64,000 bases of DNA. Origin: Haloarcula sp. H-GB4 (GTDB lineage: Archaea > Halobacteriota > Halobacteria > Halobacteriales > Haloarculaceae). A model generated the notes under the pieces. That model was not told the origin of the DNA and ran no database searches. It saw only the letters and a list, made by a program, of their open reading frames with translations. Position numbers and translations under genes: made by a program. The stretch is from the NCBI RefSeq assembly GCF_030848575.1, contig NZ_JAVDDX010000002.1, positions 62,001 to 126,000 on the forward strand. Reading direction: 5' to 3'. Shown here in pieces: positions 1-9,246 of the stretch (positions are counted from its first letter, which is position 1; every line of letters begins with the position of its first letter).

Positions 1-1781
1 GCGACGGCATCGTCAGAAACCTCGCACAGACGCTGCGTAAACGAATCAACGTTCGCCCCACGCAGGAAGCCCTCGTCCCGCCAAACGAAGCCCGGTCTCG
101 AATCACGCAGACGATTCCAGAGGACGCCGGTGTCCAGAATCTGGATTTCGATCGGCAGACCGGTGAGGTGTTTATCGAGGCGGAAAAGCCCGGTCGCGTC
201 ATTGGCCGTCACGGGGCGACGCTGGACGAGATCTCCGCCTCTGTCGGGTGGACGCCCGAAGTCGTCCGGACGCCACCGATGGAGTCTTCGACTGTCTCGA
301 ACGTCCGGAACTACCTCAAGCAGGAACGCGAAGAACGGCGGGACATCCTCCAGCGCGTCGGTCGCCAAATCAACCGTCCCACCACGAGCGACGAAGACTG
401 GGTTCGGCTTACCACGCTCGGCTGCTGTCGCGAGGTCGGGCGCGCCGCGTTCATCCTCTCGACGCCGGAGTCCCGCATTCTCATCGACTGTGGCGACAAG
501 CCGGGCGCCGAGGGCGAGGTCCCGTACCTCCAAGCGCCCGAGGCGCTCGCCGCGGGGCCGAATTCCCTCGATGCCGTTGTCCTAACACACGCACACCTCG
601 ACCACTCCGCGCTCATTCCTATCCTGTTCAAGTACGGCTACGACGGGCCGATTTACACGACCGCGCCGACGCGAGACCTGATGGGCCTGCTCCAACTGGA
701 CTACCTCGACGTGGCCTCTAAGGAGGGCCGCACCCCGCCCTACGAGAGCCAGCAGGTCCGAGACGCGCTGAAACACACGATTCCGCTGGAGTTCGGCAAT
801 GTCACCGACATCGCGCCGGACATCAAGCTCACGATGCACAACGCCGGCCACATTCTGGGCTCGGCGGTGTGTCACTTCCATATCGGTGAGGGGCGGTACA
901 ACGTCGCCTTCTCCGGAGATATCCACTACAAGGACACCCGTCTGCTCGATGGCGCTGTCAACGACTTCCCGCGGGTCGAGACGCTCGTGCTGGAGTCGAC
1001 CTACGGCGGCAAAAACGACTACCAGACTGACCAGTCTGACTCCGAGCGGGTTCTCAGGGACGTCATCAACGAGACCTACGAGAACGACGGCAAGGTGCTG
1101 ATTCCGGCGTTCGCCGTGGGGCGGTCCCAGGAACTCATGCTCGTCCTCGAAGAGGCGATGCGAAAGGGCGACATCCCGACGATGCCGGTGTACCTCGATG
1201 GGATGATTCGGGAGGCGACAGCCATCCACACCGCGTATCCAGAGTACCTCCGGGACGACCTCCGCCAGCGCATTCTCTACGAGGACGAGAACCCATTCCT
1301 CGCCGAGCAGTTCGAACAGGTCGACGGCGGCGACGAGATGCGACAGGACATCGCCGACGACGAACCGGCAATCGTCCTGACCACCTCCGGGATGGTCACC
1401 GGCGGCCCCGTGATGTCCTGGCTCCGGCTGCTGGGTAGCGAGCCGGACAACACGATGGCCTTCGTCGGCTACCAGGCAGAAGGAACTCTTGGCCGCCAGA
1501 TCCAGCGTGGCCAGGACGAGATTACCCTCGGCGACACGAGCGGGCCACGCGCCGAGCGGGTGAGCCTCAGGCTCAACGTTGAGACGGTCGATGGCTTCTC
1601 CGGCCACGCCGACCGACAGGGGCTTGAGTCGTTCGTCGAGACGATGCACCCGCGACCGGAGAAGATCCTCTGTGTCCACGGCGACGCGTCCACGACGAAC
1701 CAGCTCTCCTCTGCGCTGTACCAGAAGTTCAACATGCGGACCCACAACCCGAAGAACCTCGAAACGTTCCGGCTGTCCTGA
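1..1781 (+). CDS. fttA: aCPSF1-type transcription termination ribonuclease, 5' end missing
   Basis: This is the 3' part of the archaeal CPSF73-like factor that cleaves nascent RNA 3' ends to terminate transcription. The reading frame is already open at position 3, so the start lies upstream of the window. Seen in order: a KH domain with GRVIGRHG (about nt 190-213), the metallo-beta-lactamase motif THAHLDHS (about nt 586-609), AGHILGSA, FSGDIHYKD, LESTYGG, then beta-CASP motifs PAFAVGRSQE, TTSGMVTGGP, SGHADRQG and the C-terminal CVHGD. All expected Zn ligands appear present. The stop is 15 nt from the convergent DHH gene. The main uncertainty is only the missing N-terminal KH portion. Confidence 0.96.
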   Translation, partial: DGIVRNLAQTLRKRINVRPTQEALVPPNEARSRITQTIPEDAGVQNLDFDRQTGEVFIEAEKPGRVIGRHGATLDEISASVGWTPEVVRTPPMESSTVSNVRNYLKQEREERRDILQRVGRQINRPTTSDEDWVRLTTLGCCREVGRAAFILSTPESRILIDCGDKPGAEGEVPYLQAPEALAAGPNSLDAVVLTHAHLDHSALIPILFKYGYDGPIYTTAPTRDLMGLLQLDYLDVASKEGRTPPYESQQVRDALKHTIPLEFGNVTDIAPDIKLTMHNAGHILGSAVCHFHIGEGRYNVAFSGDIHYKDTRLLDGAVNDFPRVETLVLESTYGGKNDYQTDQSDSERVLRDVINETYENDGKVLIPAFAVGRSQELMLVLEEAMRKGDIPTMPVYLDGMIREATAIHTAYPEYLRDDLRQRILYEDENPFLAEQFEQVDGGDEMRQDIADDEPAIVLTTSGMVTGGPVMSWLRLLGSEPDNTMAFVGYQAEGTLGRQIQRGQDEITLGDTSGPRAERVSLRLNVETVDGFSGHADRQGLESFVETMHPRPEKILCVHGDASTTNQLSSALYQKFNMRTHNPKNLETFRLS

Positions 1782-1796
1782 ACGCCGGACGGCGGT

Positions 1797-2810
1797 TCAG
1801 TTCTCTTCTGAGAGATTCAATCCGGCAAACAGCCGCGCCGAAATCACTTGCTCGACGATATCGACAAGCACGGTGTCGTCGCTCGTGTAATCGGCAAAGA
1901 TGCCAAGCGGTACTTCGCCGCCGGCCATCTCGCGGTGTCCCCCTGCGCTCCCCACGTCACCTAGGGACTCACTCAGAACGTCACCAATGTTGACTCGGGA
2001 GTCCGTCGAGCGGGCGCTGAGCTGGATCGTGTCCTCGACGATGCCGAAGACAATGGCCGTCTCGACGCCTTCGAGCGTCGCCAGATAGTCAGCCGACTGC
2101 GGCAGGGCGTCCCGCTCGGGCGTCCGACCGACGTGTGAGATCAGCACCGACCCGCGGACCGTCCGGTTTCCGATTGCGTCCGCGATAGCGTCGACAGTCG
2201 CGCCGCTGACAGACGGCGAGGAGAGCTGTCGCAACAGGTCAGAATCGGCAGTGTCCGTCAGAAAGCCGGCCGCCCCGTACTCGTCCGGCGTCACGCCGCG
2301 CAGGAATCCGAGCGTCTCCCGCCGGATGGCAAACAGTAACGCCGTCGCCAGGCGGTCATCAAGTTCGATGTCGAGGTCCCGGAGATACTCCGTCAGTATC
2401 GTCGCCGTCGCGCCGATCTCAACACGGTGGTCAACGAACCTGGCCGCGATGTCCTCGGCGGGGTGATGGTCGACAACGATATCGACCGAAGCATCGTCGG
2501 GAACTCGGTTGTTCGCTCCTGGAATCGAGTGGTCGACGAAGGCGAGTAGTTCCGAAGGGTCCCGGTCCATCACGTCGGCTGTATCGAACTCCTGAATGTC
2601 CATCTCCAGCAGATTGACGAACGAACGGTTCTGCTGGTGTGATATCTCGCCGCTGTAGAGGATGCGTCGTTCGTCGATGCCGACGGCGGCCGCGATGCGA
2701 CCGAGCGCGAGCGCGCTGGCCAGACAGTCGGGGTCGGGGTTGTTGTGACAGACAATCGTGAGTGACTCTGCCTCTCCGAGCAGGTTCTCTAGTTCCGTTG
2801 CGGGACGCAT
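1797..2810 (-). CDS. DHH/DHHA1 family phosphoesterase (NrnA/RecJ-like)
   Basis: A 337-residue two-domain phosphoesterase predicted to hydrolyse short oligonucleotides or nucleotide phosphates in the cytoplasm with Mn ions. The N-terminal DHH domain shows NNPDPD (residues 23-28), FVDHS (92-96) and the signature VVDHH (113-117). The C-terminal DHHA1 domain carries GGHREMAGG (290-298), the usual substrate-binding loop. Length and architecture fit NrnA-type enzymes rather than full RecJ, since no extra domains follow. The start is the only ATG before the DHH domain and the gene is convergent with aCPSF1. The exact substrate (nanoRNA, pAp or cyclic dinucleotide products) cannot be read from the sequence. 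Confidence 0.9.
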   Translation of the reverse strand: MRPATELENLLGEAESLTIVCHNNPDPDCLASALALGRIAAAVGIDERRILYSGEISHQQNRSFVNLLEMDIQEFDTADVMDRDPSELLAFVDHSIPGANNRVPDDASVDIVVDHHPAEDIAARFVDHRVEIGATATILTEYLRDLDIELDDRLATALLFAIRRETLGFLRGVTPDEYGAAGFLTDTADSDLLRQLSSPSVSGATVDAIADAIGNRTVRGSVLISHVGRTPERDALPQSADYLATLEGVETAIVFGIVEDTIQLSARSTDSRVNIGDVLSESLGDVGSAGGHREMAGGEVPLGIFADYTSDDTVLVDIVEQVISARLFAGLNLSEEN

Positions 2811-2866
2811 TTATCGGTCGACACTTCGGGCTCCTGCTACAAGCGTGTGGGGGCCCAGCCACTGAG

Positions 2867-3952
2867 TCATAGTCGGGCACGCAATTGCTGGACGAGCACG
2901 CCGAGAACGAGCGCGAGACCGAGGTTGATGAGCACGCCGACGACACCGATTGCCGTAACGACTGCCAAGTCATCCGTTCTGGAAACCCCGGTCCAGCCCA
3001 ACTGGAGCGCGATCAGTACCAGAATGACTCCAAGTAGCGCCGTTGGATAGGCCGATATGACGCCAACGGCGAGGAACGCAGTCAGCACGTAGCCCGCACC
3101 GAGTATCAGATTCGCGCCGGGCGTTCTGGCCCCGAAGGCGTACTTCCCGGCAACGCCGCCGCTCCCGTGACACATCGGGAACGCACCGAAAGGGACCGCG
3201 ACCAGATTCATAAACCCCATACTGTTCGAAAGCTGGTCCGCGGAGACGTCCCGATCGAAATAATCGGCGAGCAGAACCGACGTGGCGAGGGCGGCGTTGC
3301 CGACCGTGACCGCTATTTGTGCGAGGACGGCCTCGCCCGTCTGTGCCGACAGTGTCATGCTTGGGAGCATGAACATGGCGTCAACCGCTGGAACGGCCGG
3401 CGTCGGAATCCCGGTCTCCGCGAGGGCGATGGCGGCTCCGAGGACAAAGACGACGAAGGCGCTCTGCCCGCTGTGGCCCAGGAGCGCGAGAACGGAAACA
3501 ATGCCAACGGCGACAGCCACGAGTATCGGGTCGTTGAGTCCGAGACCGATGCCGGTTTCCAGCAGGACCAGCGCGACCCCGAGTTGCACCCCCCGAACGA
3601 CCGTATCGTCAACGTATTCATTGACCGTTTTGAGCGACCGCGTCGTTCCGAGCGCGAGCAGAACGACAGCAATCAAAAGCCCTGCGACAACAAGTTCGCC
3701 AGTGGAGATGGTCCCGGCGATGACCAGCGCGGCGAAGGCCTTCATCGGCTCGACCGATATCGGAACCCCGTAGTACAGCCCCCATATGACCTGAAAAACG
3801 CCGAACCAGACGAGCATGACCGGGAGCGAGAGCTCCGTCAGCACGGCGACGGCGACAACAACTGGGAGTACCGTCGCCGAGTCCCCGATTGCGCCGGTCA
3901 GTTCATTCCACGAGAGCGTTATTGTCGTTTGCTCGCGGAACGTGAAACTCAT
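2867..3952 (-). CDS. MOT1-type molybdate (or sulfate/tungstate) transporter
   Basis: A 361-residue polytopic membrane protein with about ten hydrophobic segments. Two signatures identify the MOT1 branch related to SulP carriers: GAIGDSATVLPV near residues 20-31, and PMCHGSGGVAGKYAFGAR in the second half. Established members move molybdate at nanomolar levels; some relatives move other oxyanions. The next gene upstream is moaA on the same strand, and yqeC, mobA and an AOR gene follow, so molybdate or tungstate uptake for cofactor synthesis is the natural reading. There is no STAS domain, as expected for MOT1 and unlike SulP. Substrate choice between Mo and W is inference. Confidence 0.85.
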   Translation of the reverse strand: MSFTFREQTTITLSWNELTGAIGDSATVLPVVVAVAVLTELSLPVMLVWFGVFQVIWGLYYGVPISVEPMKAFAALVIAGTISTGELVVAGLLIAVVLLALGTTRSLKTVNEYVDDTVVRGVQLGVALVLLETGIGLGLNDPILVAVAVGIVSVLALLGHSGQSAFVVFVLGAAIALAETGIPTPAVPAVDAMFMLPSMTLSAQTGEAVLAQIAVTVGNAALATSVLLADYFDRDVSADQLSNSMGFMNLVAVPFGAFPMCHGSGGVAGKYAFGARTPGANLILGAGYVLTAFLAVGVISAYPTALLGVILVLIALQLGWTGVSRTDDLAVVTAIGVVGVLINLGLALVLGVLVQQLRARL

Positions 3953-4003
3953 CCTGCGCGGTCTTCACGACGGAATAGTAAGAGCGTTTGCCCGCGGCGG
4001 CCG

Positions 4004-5086
4004 CTACTCCGAGTACTCGTAGGGCGCACGGTCCCCGTCGGTGTCGATGTACTCCTCGTTTATCTCCCACTCGCCGTCCTCGGTTTCGACCATGTACTCG
4101 CCGTAGTAGGGGACGCGGGTGTCGACCGTCTCGCGGAACGCGGCGCGCATCGACTCCTTGGTCGTGCCGATATCACGTAGGTCGTCGTTTCGGTTTAGAC
4201 AGCCCTTGAGATAGCCGTCGTGGGTGAGCCGCACGCGATGGCAGTTCGCGCAGAAGTTCTCGTTGCCGACGGGGTCAACGATCTCGACCATCCCGCTGTT
4301 GCGGTTGTTGACCGGTTCCGTCCGTATCCCACCGTCAGACGCGGCCAGCGATGTGGTGGTGCCACTGCCTTCGACCGCCGCGTCGCTGCTGTGTATCCAG
4401 TAGCGCCTGCGGTCGTGCATCTCGCGGTGTTCGACCTTGTCGGCGCGGTCCTCGAGCCAGTCGTGGACGCGGTCGATGTCGATGGCCCACTCCGGGTGGC
4501 CGGCAAGTTCCGGCATGTACTCGATGAGTTGGAGCTGGAGCCCGGGGTTCTCGGCGACGTGATCGACCATCTTCGGGACGTACCCCGCGGTCGGCTCGAA
4601 GACGACCATGTTGAGCTTCACCGGTTCGAGGCCGGCATCCAGCGCTGCTTCGACGCCCTCGAGGACGCGGTCGTAGGCCCCGCTCTGGGTCAGTTCGGCG
4701 AAGGCCTCACTGTCGAGGGCGTCCTGCGAGACGTTGACCCGCTCGAGACCTGCGTCGACGAGGTCCGGGGCGCGGCCGGGGAGGAAGGTGCCGTTGGTCG
4801 TCATCGACACCTCCATCTCGTCGGGGGCGCGCCGGACGATTTCCTCTAGGTCCTCCCGGAGCATCGGCTCACCACCGGTGAACTTCACCGAGTCGACGCC
4901 GAACTCGGCAGCGACTTCGAGGAAGGCCACGATGGTATCGGCCGTGAGTTCGTCGTCCTGTGCCTCCATCGGGCCCCGCGTGTCACCCAGCCCCTCGTTG
5001 TGGCAGTAGACGCAGTCGAAGTTACACCGGTCGGTGAGGGAGACGCGGACACCGGAGACCTCGCGACCGAAGTCGTCTTCGAGCAT
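4004..5086 (-). CDS. moaA: GTP 3',8-cyclase MoaA
   Basis: This radical SAM enzyme converts GTP to 3',8-cyclo-GTP, the first step of molybdopterin synthesis. The SAM cluster motif is [14 protein letters not shown] (Cys 21, 25, 28), and the family's second C-terminal [4Fe-4S] site is visible as [29 protein letters not shown] and the SMTTNGT strand are also present. At 360 residues it is slightly longer than bacterial MoaA, with an acidic insertion before the second cluster and a C-terminal extension. A TATA-like ATTTAAGAG lies about 30 nt upstream of the ATG. The 51-nt gap to the transporter gene suggests possible co-transcription. Confidence 0.95.
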   Translation of the reverse strand: MLEDDFGREVSGVRVSLTDRCNFDCVYCHNEGLGDTRGPMEAQDDELTADTIVAFLEVAAEFGVDSVKFTGGEPMLREDLEEIVRRAPDEMEVSMTTNGTFLPGRAPDLVDAGLERVNVSQDALDSEAFAELTQSGAYDRVLEGVEAALDAGLEPVKLNMVVFEPTAGYVPKMVDHVAENPGLQLQLIEYMPELAGHPEWAIDIDRVHDWLEDRADKVEHREMHDRRRYWIHSSDAAVEGSGTTTSLAASDGGIRTEPVNNRNSGMVEIVDPVGNENFCANCHRVRLTHDGYLKGCLNRNDDLRDIGTTKESMRAAFRETVDTRVPYYGEYMVETEDGEWEINEEYIDTDGDRAPYEYSE

Positions 5087-5195
5087 ATCCTTGCTAACTG
5101 TTCACAGCACAGCCTCTTAAATGACGTGACTGATCCGGTTCTGTCATCGGGCACACTGGGGTAACGGTTAATCAGACGACCGCCGTGCACTGCGT

Positions 5196-5915
5196 ATGGA
5201 CATCGTCGATGCGTTGAACGCGCGACACGGGACCATCTGCTTTGTTGGCGCTGGGGGCAAGAAAACGACGATGGCAACGCTCGCAGCGCGACTAGAACAC
5301 GCCGTCGTCACCGCGACGGTCCGGATTCCCATTTTCGACGGCTGGGTCGAGGAGGTCGTCGTGACGGAAGCCCCACGGACAGCCATCGACGCGGCGTCTG
5401 CGTGGCCGCTGGGCGTCGTGCCGGCCCAGGAGCGCCCGGACCGCTACCGCGGCTACGACCCGACGACCGTCGCCGACTTGGTTGACACCGAGCACCCGAT
5501 TCTGGTGAAAGCCGACGGTGCGCGGATGCGGGAATTCAAAGCGCCAAGCGACCGCGAGCCACAGCTACCTTCGACGGCATCGACAGTCGTACCGATCGCC
5601 AGCGCGCACGTCGTCGGCGAACCCTTGACCGACGACATCGTCCACCGGGTCGACGAGGTGGCCGCGATTACCGGGCTCGCTCGTGGTGACGAGATTCGAC
5701 CGCAAGACGTCGCCGCGGTCCTCGCCCACGAGCAGGGTGGGCTGAAAGACGTGCCAGCCAACGCGACCGCGGTTCCGCTGCTCAACATGGTCGATGACGC
5801 GGGACTCGAAACGAGCGCGCGGGCCATTGCCGAGGCCATTCACAACCGAACCGACGTGCCTCGTGTCGTCCTCGCTGAGATGCGGAGCGACGACCCGCTG
5901 GTAGCAGTCGTCTGA
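5196..5915 (+). CDS. yqeC: YqeC-family molybdo-hydroxylase accessory protein
   Basis: A 239-residue protein of the YqeC family, named from bacteria where it accompanies selenium-dependent molybdenum hydroxylases. The N-terminus has a nucleotide-binding-like loop, FVGAGGKKTT (residues 16-25). Further family features are the segment around LVKADGARMREFK (about residue 105) and conserved VPIASAHVVG and HRVDEVAAITGLA blocks. The biochemical role is not established; cofactor sulfuration, insertion or redox modification are all possible. It is divergent from moaA and convergent with mobA, placing it inside the Mo-cofactor block. A TATA-like GGTTAATC lies about 28 nt upstream of the ATG. No selenium genes are seen nearby. 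Confidence 0.82.
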   Translation: MDIVDALNARHGTICFVGAGGKKTTMATLAARLEHAVVTATVRIPIFDGWVEEVVVTEAPRTAIDAASAWPLGVVPAQERPDRYRGYDPTTVADLVDTEHPILVKADGARMREFKAPSDREPQLPSTASTVVPIASAHVVGEPLTDDIVHRVDEVAAITGLARGDEIRPQDVAAVLAHEQGGLKDVPANATAVPLLNMVDDAGLETSARAIAEAIHNRTDVPRVVLAEMRSDDPLVAVV

Positions 5916-5942
5916 GACCGAGCCGACACCGGCCCCGCTCGC

Positions 5943-6548
5943 TCAAAACCGTTCGGCCGCGGCATCGAACTCCTCGCGGGTGTTGAGGTTGTTGAACGTC
6001 TCCAGTGAGGTACGTTCGAGCACATCTTCGCGTTCGATGACGACGTAATCGAGGTCGAACAACGGTTCGACGATTTTGTGCTCACCGCGCTCCAGTGCTC
6101 GCTGACAGGCGTCGTACATCGCGTCGGCGTGGTACACCGCCTGTGTCGTCTGAAACCATTCGTCCGGACGCGGAACTGCGGCCTCGTGGGACGCCGCCTG
6201 CTCGAACAGGTAGTCGACGAACGTCGGGTCGACAAAGGGCATATCGCAGGCCACCACGGCGGCATACTCGCTGTCGACGGCTCCCAATCCGGTCGCGATA
6301 CCAGCCATCGGTCCCTGGTCGGGGTCCTCATCGAGCGCGAACATCGGGTCGAGCGTGTAGTCCGACAGTGCCGTGTCGATGGCCTCGACTTGGTCCTCGC
6401 GGCAGTTCACAACGAGTTCGTCGACAGCTTCGCCGAGGCGGTCGGCGACGCGTCGGACCATCGGCGTCCCAGCGAGGTCGGCGACGGCCTTGTCGCTGTC
6501 GCCGAACCGCGTCGACCGGCCGCCAGCGACGATGACACCTGCGCGCAT
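5943..6548 (-). CDS. mobA: Molybdenum cofactor guanylyltransferase MobA
   Basis: MobA adds GMP to molybdopterin to form the MGD cofactor needed by DMSO-reductase-family enzymes such as the formate dehydrogenase at 15-19 kb. The ATG at 6548 is chosen because the nucleotidyltransferase signature VIVAGGRSTRFG with a following Lys (K20) begins immediately after it; longer upstream ORF sequence has no family resemblance. Further motifs are LAGTPMVRRV, DQGPMAGI and the Mg-binding VVACDMPFVD. The product is 201 residues, the usual size. Its promoter region is shared with the divergent AOR gene. Confidence 0.92.
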   Translation of the reverse strand: MRAGVIVAGGRSTRFGDSDKAVADLAGTPMVRRVADRLGEAVDELVVNCREDQVEAIDTALSDYTLDPMFALDEDPDQGPMAGIATGLGAVDSEYAAVVACDMPFVDPTFVDYLFEQAASHEAAVPRPDEWFQTTQAVYHADAMYDACQRALERGEHKIVEPLFDLDYVVIEREDVLERTSLETFNNLNTREEFDAAAERF

Positions 6549-6626
6549 ACCCCGACTTCTCGGGTCTGGCAGAAAGGTGCTTGGTGCTGTGGGTAATCCT
6601 TTAGTCGACAGACCGAAGAGTGAGGT

Positions 6627-8399
6627 ATGATGACAGTAGCCAACCGGGACCGAATGCTCCACGTCGACCTGTCGTCGGCGTCGGTCGAGAGCTGTCCGGT
6701 TCCGGCGGCCTGGCGTCGCCAGTTTATCGGCGGCAAGGGGCTCGGCGCTCGGTACCTGTACGATGAACTCGACGCCGGTACCGACCCGCTAGGCCCCGAG
6801 AACGTCCTGTTGTTCATGCTCGGGCCGGTCTCCGGGCTGCTCCCCGGCGAGACGCGCTACGCAGCGGTCACGAAATCGCCCCTGACAGGTGGCTTCCTCG
6901 ACTCATACGCGGGCGGGACGTTCCCGGATACGCTGGCCGGCGCGCTGCAGGACCACACTGGGATTCTTGTCACCGGGCGTGCCTCGGAGCCGGTCAAACT
7001 CGTTGTTTCGGACGACGACGCGACGGTCGAACCTGCCGAGACGTGGGGGCAGGATACGGCCGAAACCGACGCGGCGTTCCCCGAGGCTGCAGTGGCGTGT
7101 ATCGGCCCGGCGGGCGAGCAGGGCGTCGCGTTCGCGACTATCGCTTCTGACGGCGGCGAACACCACGCGGGGCGGGGCGGTGCCGGAACAGTGATGGGCG
7201 CAAAACGGCTGAAGGCCGTCGTCGTCCGGGGTGAGCCGCCGACGGACCTCGCAGAGCTACGAGAGCAGTACGCACAGCGGTACCGCGAGGGCGACACCGG
7301 CCAGTGGCTGCACGCCAGCGGGACCGTCGAAACGGTCGATTTCGCCAATGCGATCGGTGCGCTCTCGACCCGCGGCTGGGAAGACGGCCAGTTCGAGGGG
7401 GCCGACAGCGTCGGTATCGAGGCCGTACAGGAACTTGCCGCAGGCCGGGAGTACGACGATGCGGACAGTCCCGGCGGCTTCCGCGTCCAGACCGAAGATG
7501 GCGAAACCGTGCCCCGCGGGGCGACGGCGATGAGCCTCGGGGCCGGGCTTGGCATCGACGACTTCGACGCCGTGGCAGCGCTGGGCGAGACGTGCAACCG
7601 GCTGGGGCTCGACCTCATCAGCGCCGGGAGCGCCGTCGCGTGGGCGATCAAAGCCGGCGACGCCGGCCTGCTTGCGGAATCGCTCGATTACGGGAGTCCC
7701 GACGACGCGCGGGCGCTCCTCGAAGAGATCGTCGCACGGGAAACGACACTCGGCAACGCCCTGGCCGACGGCGTCGACGCAGCTTCGGCCTGCCTGGGCG
7801 GGGACGACCTCCTGCCGACGGTCAAGGCCATGGAACTGCCCGCGTACGACCCTCGCGGTGCACGGAGTATGGCGTTGGCGTACGCGACCAGTGACCGTGG
7901 AGCCTGTCACCGGCGGGCGCTCCCCATCGAGCAGGAAGGGTTCGACGGTGATTGGAGCCCCGAGCGGGCGGCCACGGCCGTCATCCGCGAACAGGACCAG
8001 CGCTCGGTGCTATGGTGTCTCGTCGTCGATGACTTCGTCGGCGACGCCTTCGACGACCTCGGCGCGGAATGGCTCGACGCCGTCGGACTGGACACGGATG
8101 GCGACCTCGCGACGGTTGGCGAGCGGGTCTGGACGCTCACGCGACTGTTCAACGTCCGCGAGGGCGTTTCCCGAGCCGACGACGAACTGCCGGCGAAACT
8201 GCAGGAACCGCTCGATTCGGGCCCGAACGCGGGCGCGGCAATCGACACCGAATCCTTCGATGCGATGCTCGACGAGTACTACAGTCAACGGGGCTGGGAC
8301 GCCGACGGCTGCCCCACACCCGAGACCATCGAGCGACTCGGCCTCTCGGACGCCGTCGACCGAGCGACACTACCAGCGGACACGACATCCGGAGAATGA
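6627..8399 (+). CDS. Aldehyde:ferredoxin oxidoreductase family protein lacking the CxxC cluster motif
   Basis: A 590-residue member of the tungstopterin aldehyde ferredoxin oxidoreductase (AOR) family, which oxidises aldehydes to acids with ferredoxin as acceptor. Family blocks are clear: FIGGKGLGARYLYDEL, LTGGFLDSYAGG, ACIGPAGEQGV, AGRGGAGTVMGAKRLKAV, LGLDLISAGSAVAWA and DPRGARSMALAYATSDRGAC. The CxxCxxxC motif that supplies three [4Fe-4S] ligands in classical AOR should lie before the glycine-rich AMSLGAGLG block, but that stretch (nt 7429-7560) has no cysteine. A late Cys in SVLWCLVVDD may match the fourth ligand. A TATA-like CCTTTAG sits about 28 nt upstream. Its stop overlaps the next ATG. 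Confidence 0.88.
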   Translation: MMTVANRDRMLHVDLSSASVESCPVPAAWRRQFIGGKGLGARYLYDELDAGTDPLGPENVLLFMLGPVSGLLPGETRYAAVTKSPLTGGFLDSYAGGTFPDTLAGALQDHTGILVTGRASEPVKLVVSDDDATVEPAETWGQDTAETDAAFPEAAVACIGPAGEQGVAFATIASDGGEHHAGRGGAGTVMGAKRLKAVVVRGEPPTDLAELREQYAQRYREGDTGQWLHASGTVETVDFANAIGALSTRGWEDGQFEGADSVGIEAVQELAAGREYDDADSPGGFRVQTEDGETVPRGATAMSLGAGLGIDDFDAVAALGETCNRLGLDLISAGSAVAWAIKAGDAGLLAESLDYGSPDDARALLEEIVARETTLGNALADGVDAASACLGGDDLLPTVKAMELPAYDPRGARSMALAYATSDRGACHRRALPIEQEGFDGDWSPERAATAVIREQDQRSVLWCLVVDDFVGDAFDDLGAEWLDAVGLDTDGDLATVGERVWTLTRLFNVREGVSRADDELPAKLQEPLDSGPNAGAAIDTESFDAMLDEYYSQRGWDADGCPTPETIERLGLSDAVDRATLPADTTSGE

Positions 8400-9184
8400 C
8401 AGACGAAATCAACCTTGATGAACTCGACGTACAGGACGACGAAGAGACGCCGAACAGGGGGGACTGGTTCTGGAGTGGGGAGGGCGACCCCAAGGATGAA
8501 CCGGACCCCGGAGCGACTGGGACCGAATCGGTGCGGCCTGACAGCGACGCCGAGGCTGGGGGTTCAGATGCGGCCACACGTACGAGTACCGACGCGGATA
8601 CTGGTGACGGCGGGAACGACGGCGATGCCGCCAGCGCGGACCCCGGTGGCCAGGCGGTTCCCCACGTCCCAAGGGAAAACAAGGACAAGCCGGTCGGCAT
8701 TCCGACGGACAGCGGCGGTGCGGGTGGCGCAGCCGCGACCGACACTGACCCGGCCTCAAACGTCGCCGAGGACCCCGCCGCTGGCGAGGAGTCCGTTGAG
8801 GCGAGCGGCCCGCACGGCGGCGGCATCGACGACATGACGATGGCCGTGACCTACGACGCGGCCCGGCAGTTCGCCGATCCGCAACTGGTGTTCCGTGAGG
8901 CGAGGGGATGGGCTGACTGGGTCGGTATCATCGGCGACGTGGATGCATTCGTTATCAACAAGTTCCAGCGCGACCACGGCATCGACGCCGATTTCTTCAG
9001 CGGCGCTGGCCAAGAACCGGCCGAACGGCTCGCCGATATCGACGAACACTCGATGTTCTATGCCGAGCGGATGGTCCTCGTCGGCCGCCCGGACGACGAA
9101 CCGATCGCCAACCGGACAGGGTGGGAGTTCATTCCGCTCACCGACGCCGCCGAGAAGGCGGAGTGGGACCTCGCGACGGAGTGA
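8396..9184 (+). CDS. Acidic haloarchaeal protein with conserved C-terminal domain, function unknown
   Basis: The ATG overlaps the AOR stop (ATGA), so translation is probably coupled. The 262-residue product has two parts. The first ~145 residues are low-complexity and extremely acidic (Asp, Glu, Gly, Ser, Thr), with a GDWFWSGEGDP motif near the start, and look disordered. The last ~115 residues form a folded domain starting near DDMTMAVTYDAARQFADP and containing WVGIIGDVDAFVINKFQRDHG and FYAERMVLVGRPDDEP. No enzymatic motif or membrane segment is visible. I recognise this only as a conserved haloarchaeal domain. The coupling suggests a partner or chaperone for the AOR-like protein, which is inference. 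Confidence 0.8.
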   Translation: MTDEINLDELDVQDDEETPNRGDWFWSGEGDPKDEPDPGATGTESVRPDSDAEAGGSDAATRTSTDADTGDGGNDGDAASADPGGQAVPHVPRENKDKPVGIPTDSGGAGGAAATDTDPASNVAEDPAAGEESVEASGPHGGGIDDMTMAVTYDAARQFADPQLVFREARGWADWVGIIGDVDAFVINKFQRDHGIDADFFSGAGQEPAERLADIDEHSMFYAERMVLVGRPDDEPIANRTGWEFIPLTDAAEKAEWDLATE

Positions 9185-9246
9185 GTACAGGCCGTTAAGT
9201 GCCCTTATCCTCAATAATTATGTGCCCTGTCAGAGCAACAGCTGTC

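Noticed and set aside
582..1745. Long open frame antisense to aCPSF1 (387 codons)
   Set aside because: It lies wholly opposite a strongly conserved gene; the residues lack any family motif and mirror the GC-rich third-position pattern of the sense gene.
3167..4180. 337-codon plus-strand frame opposite the MOT1 and moaA genes
   Set aside because: Composition is Arg/His-rich, not acidic as expected in this organism, and it crosses two confident genes on the other strand.
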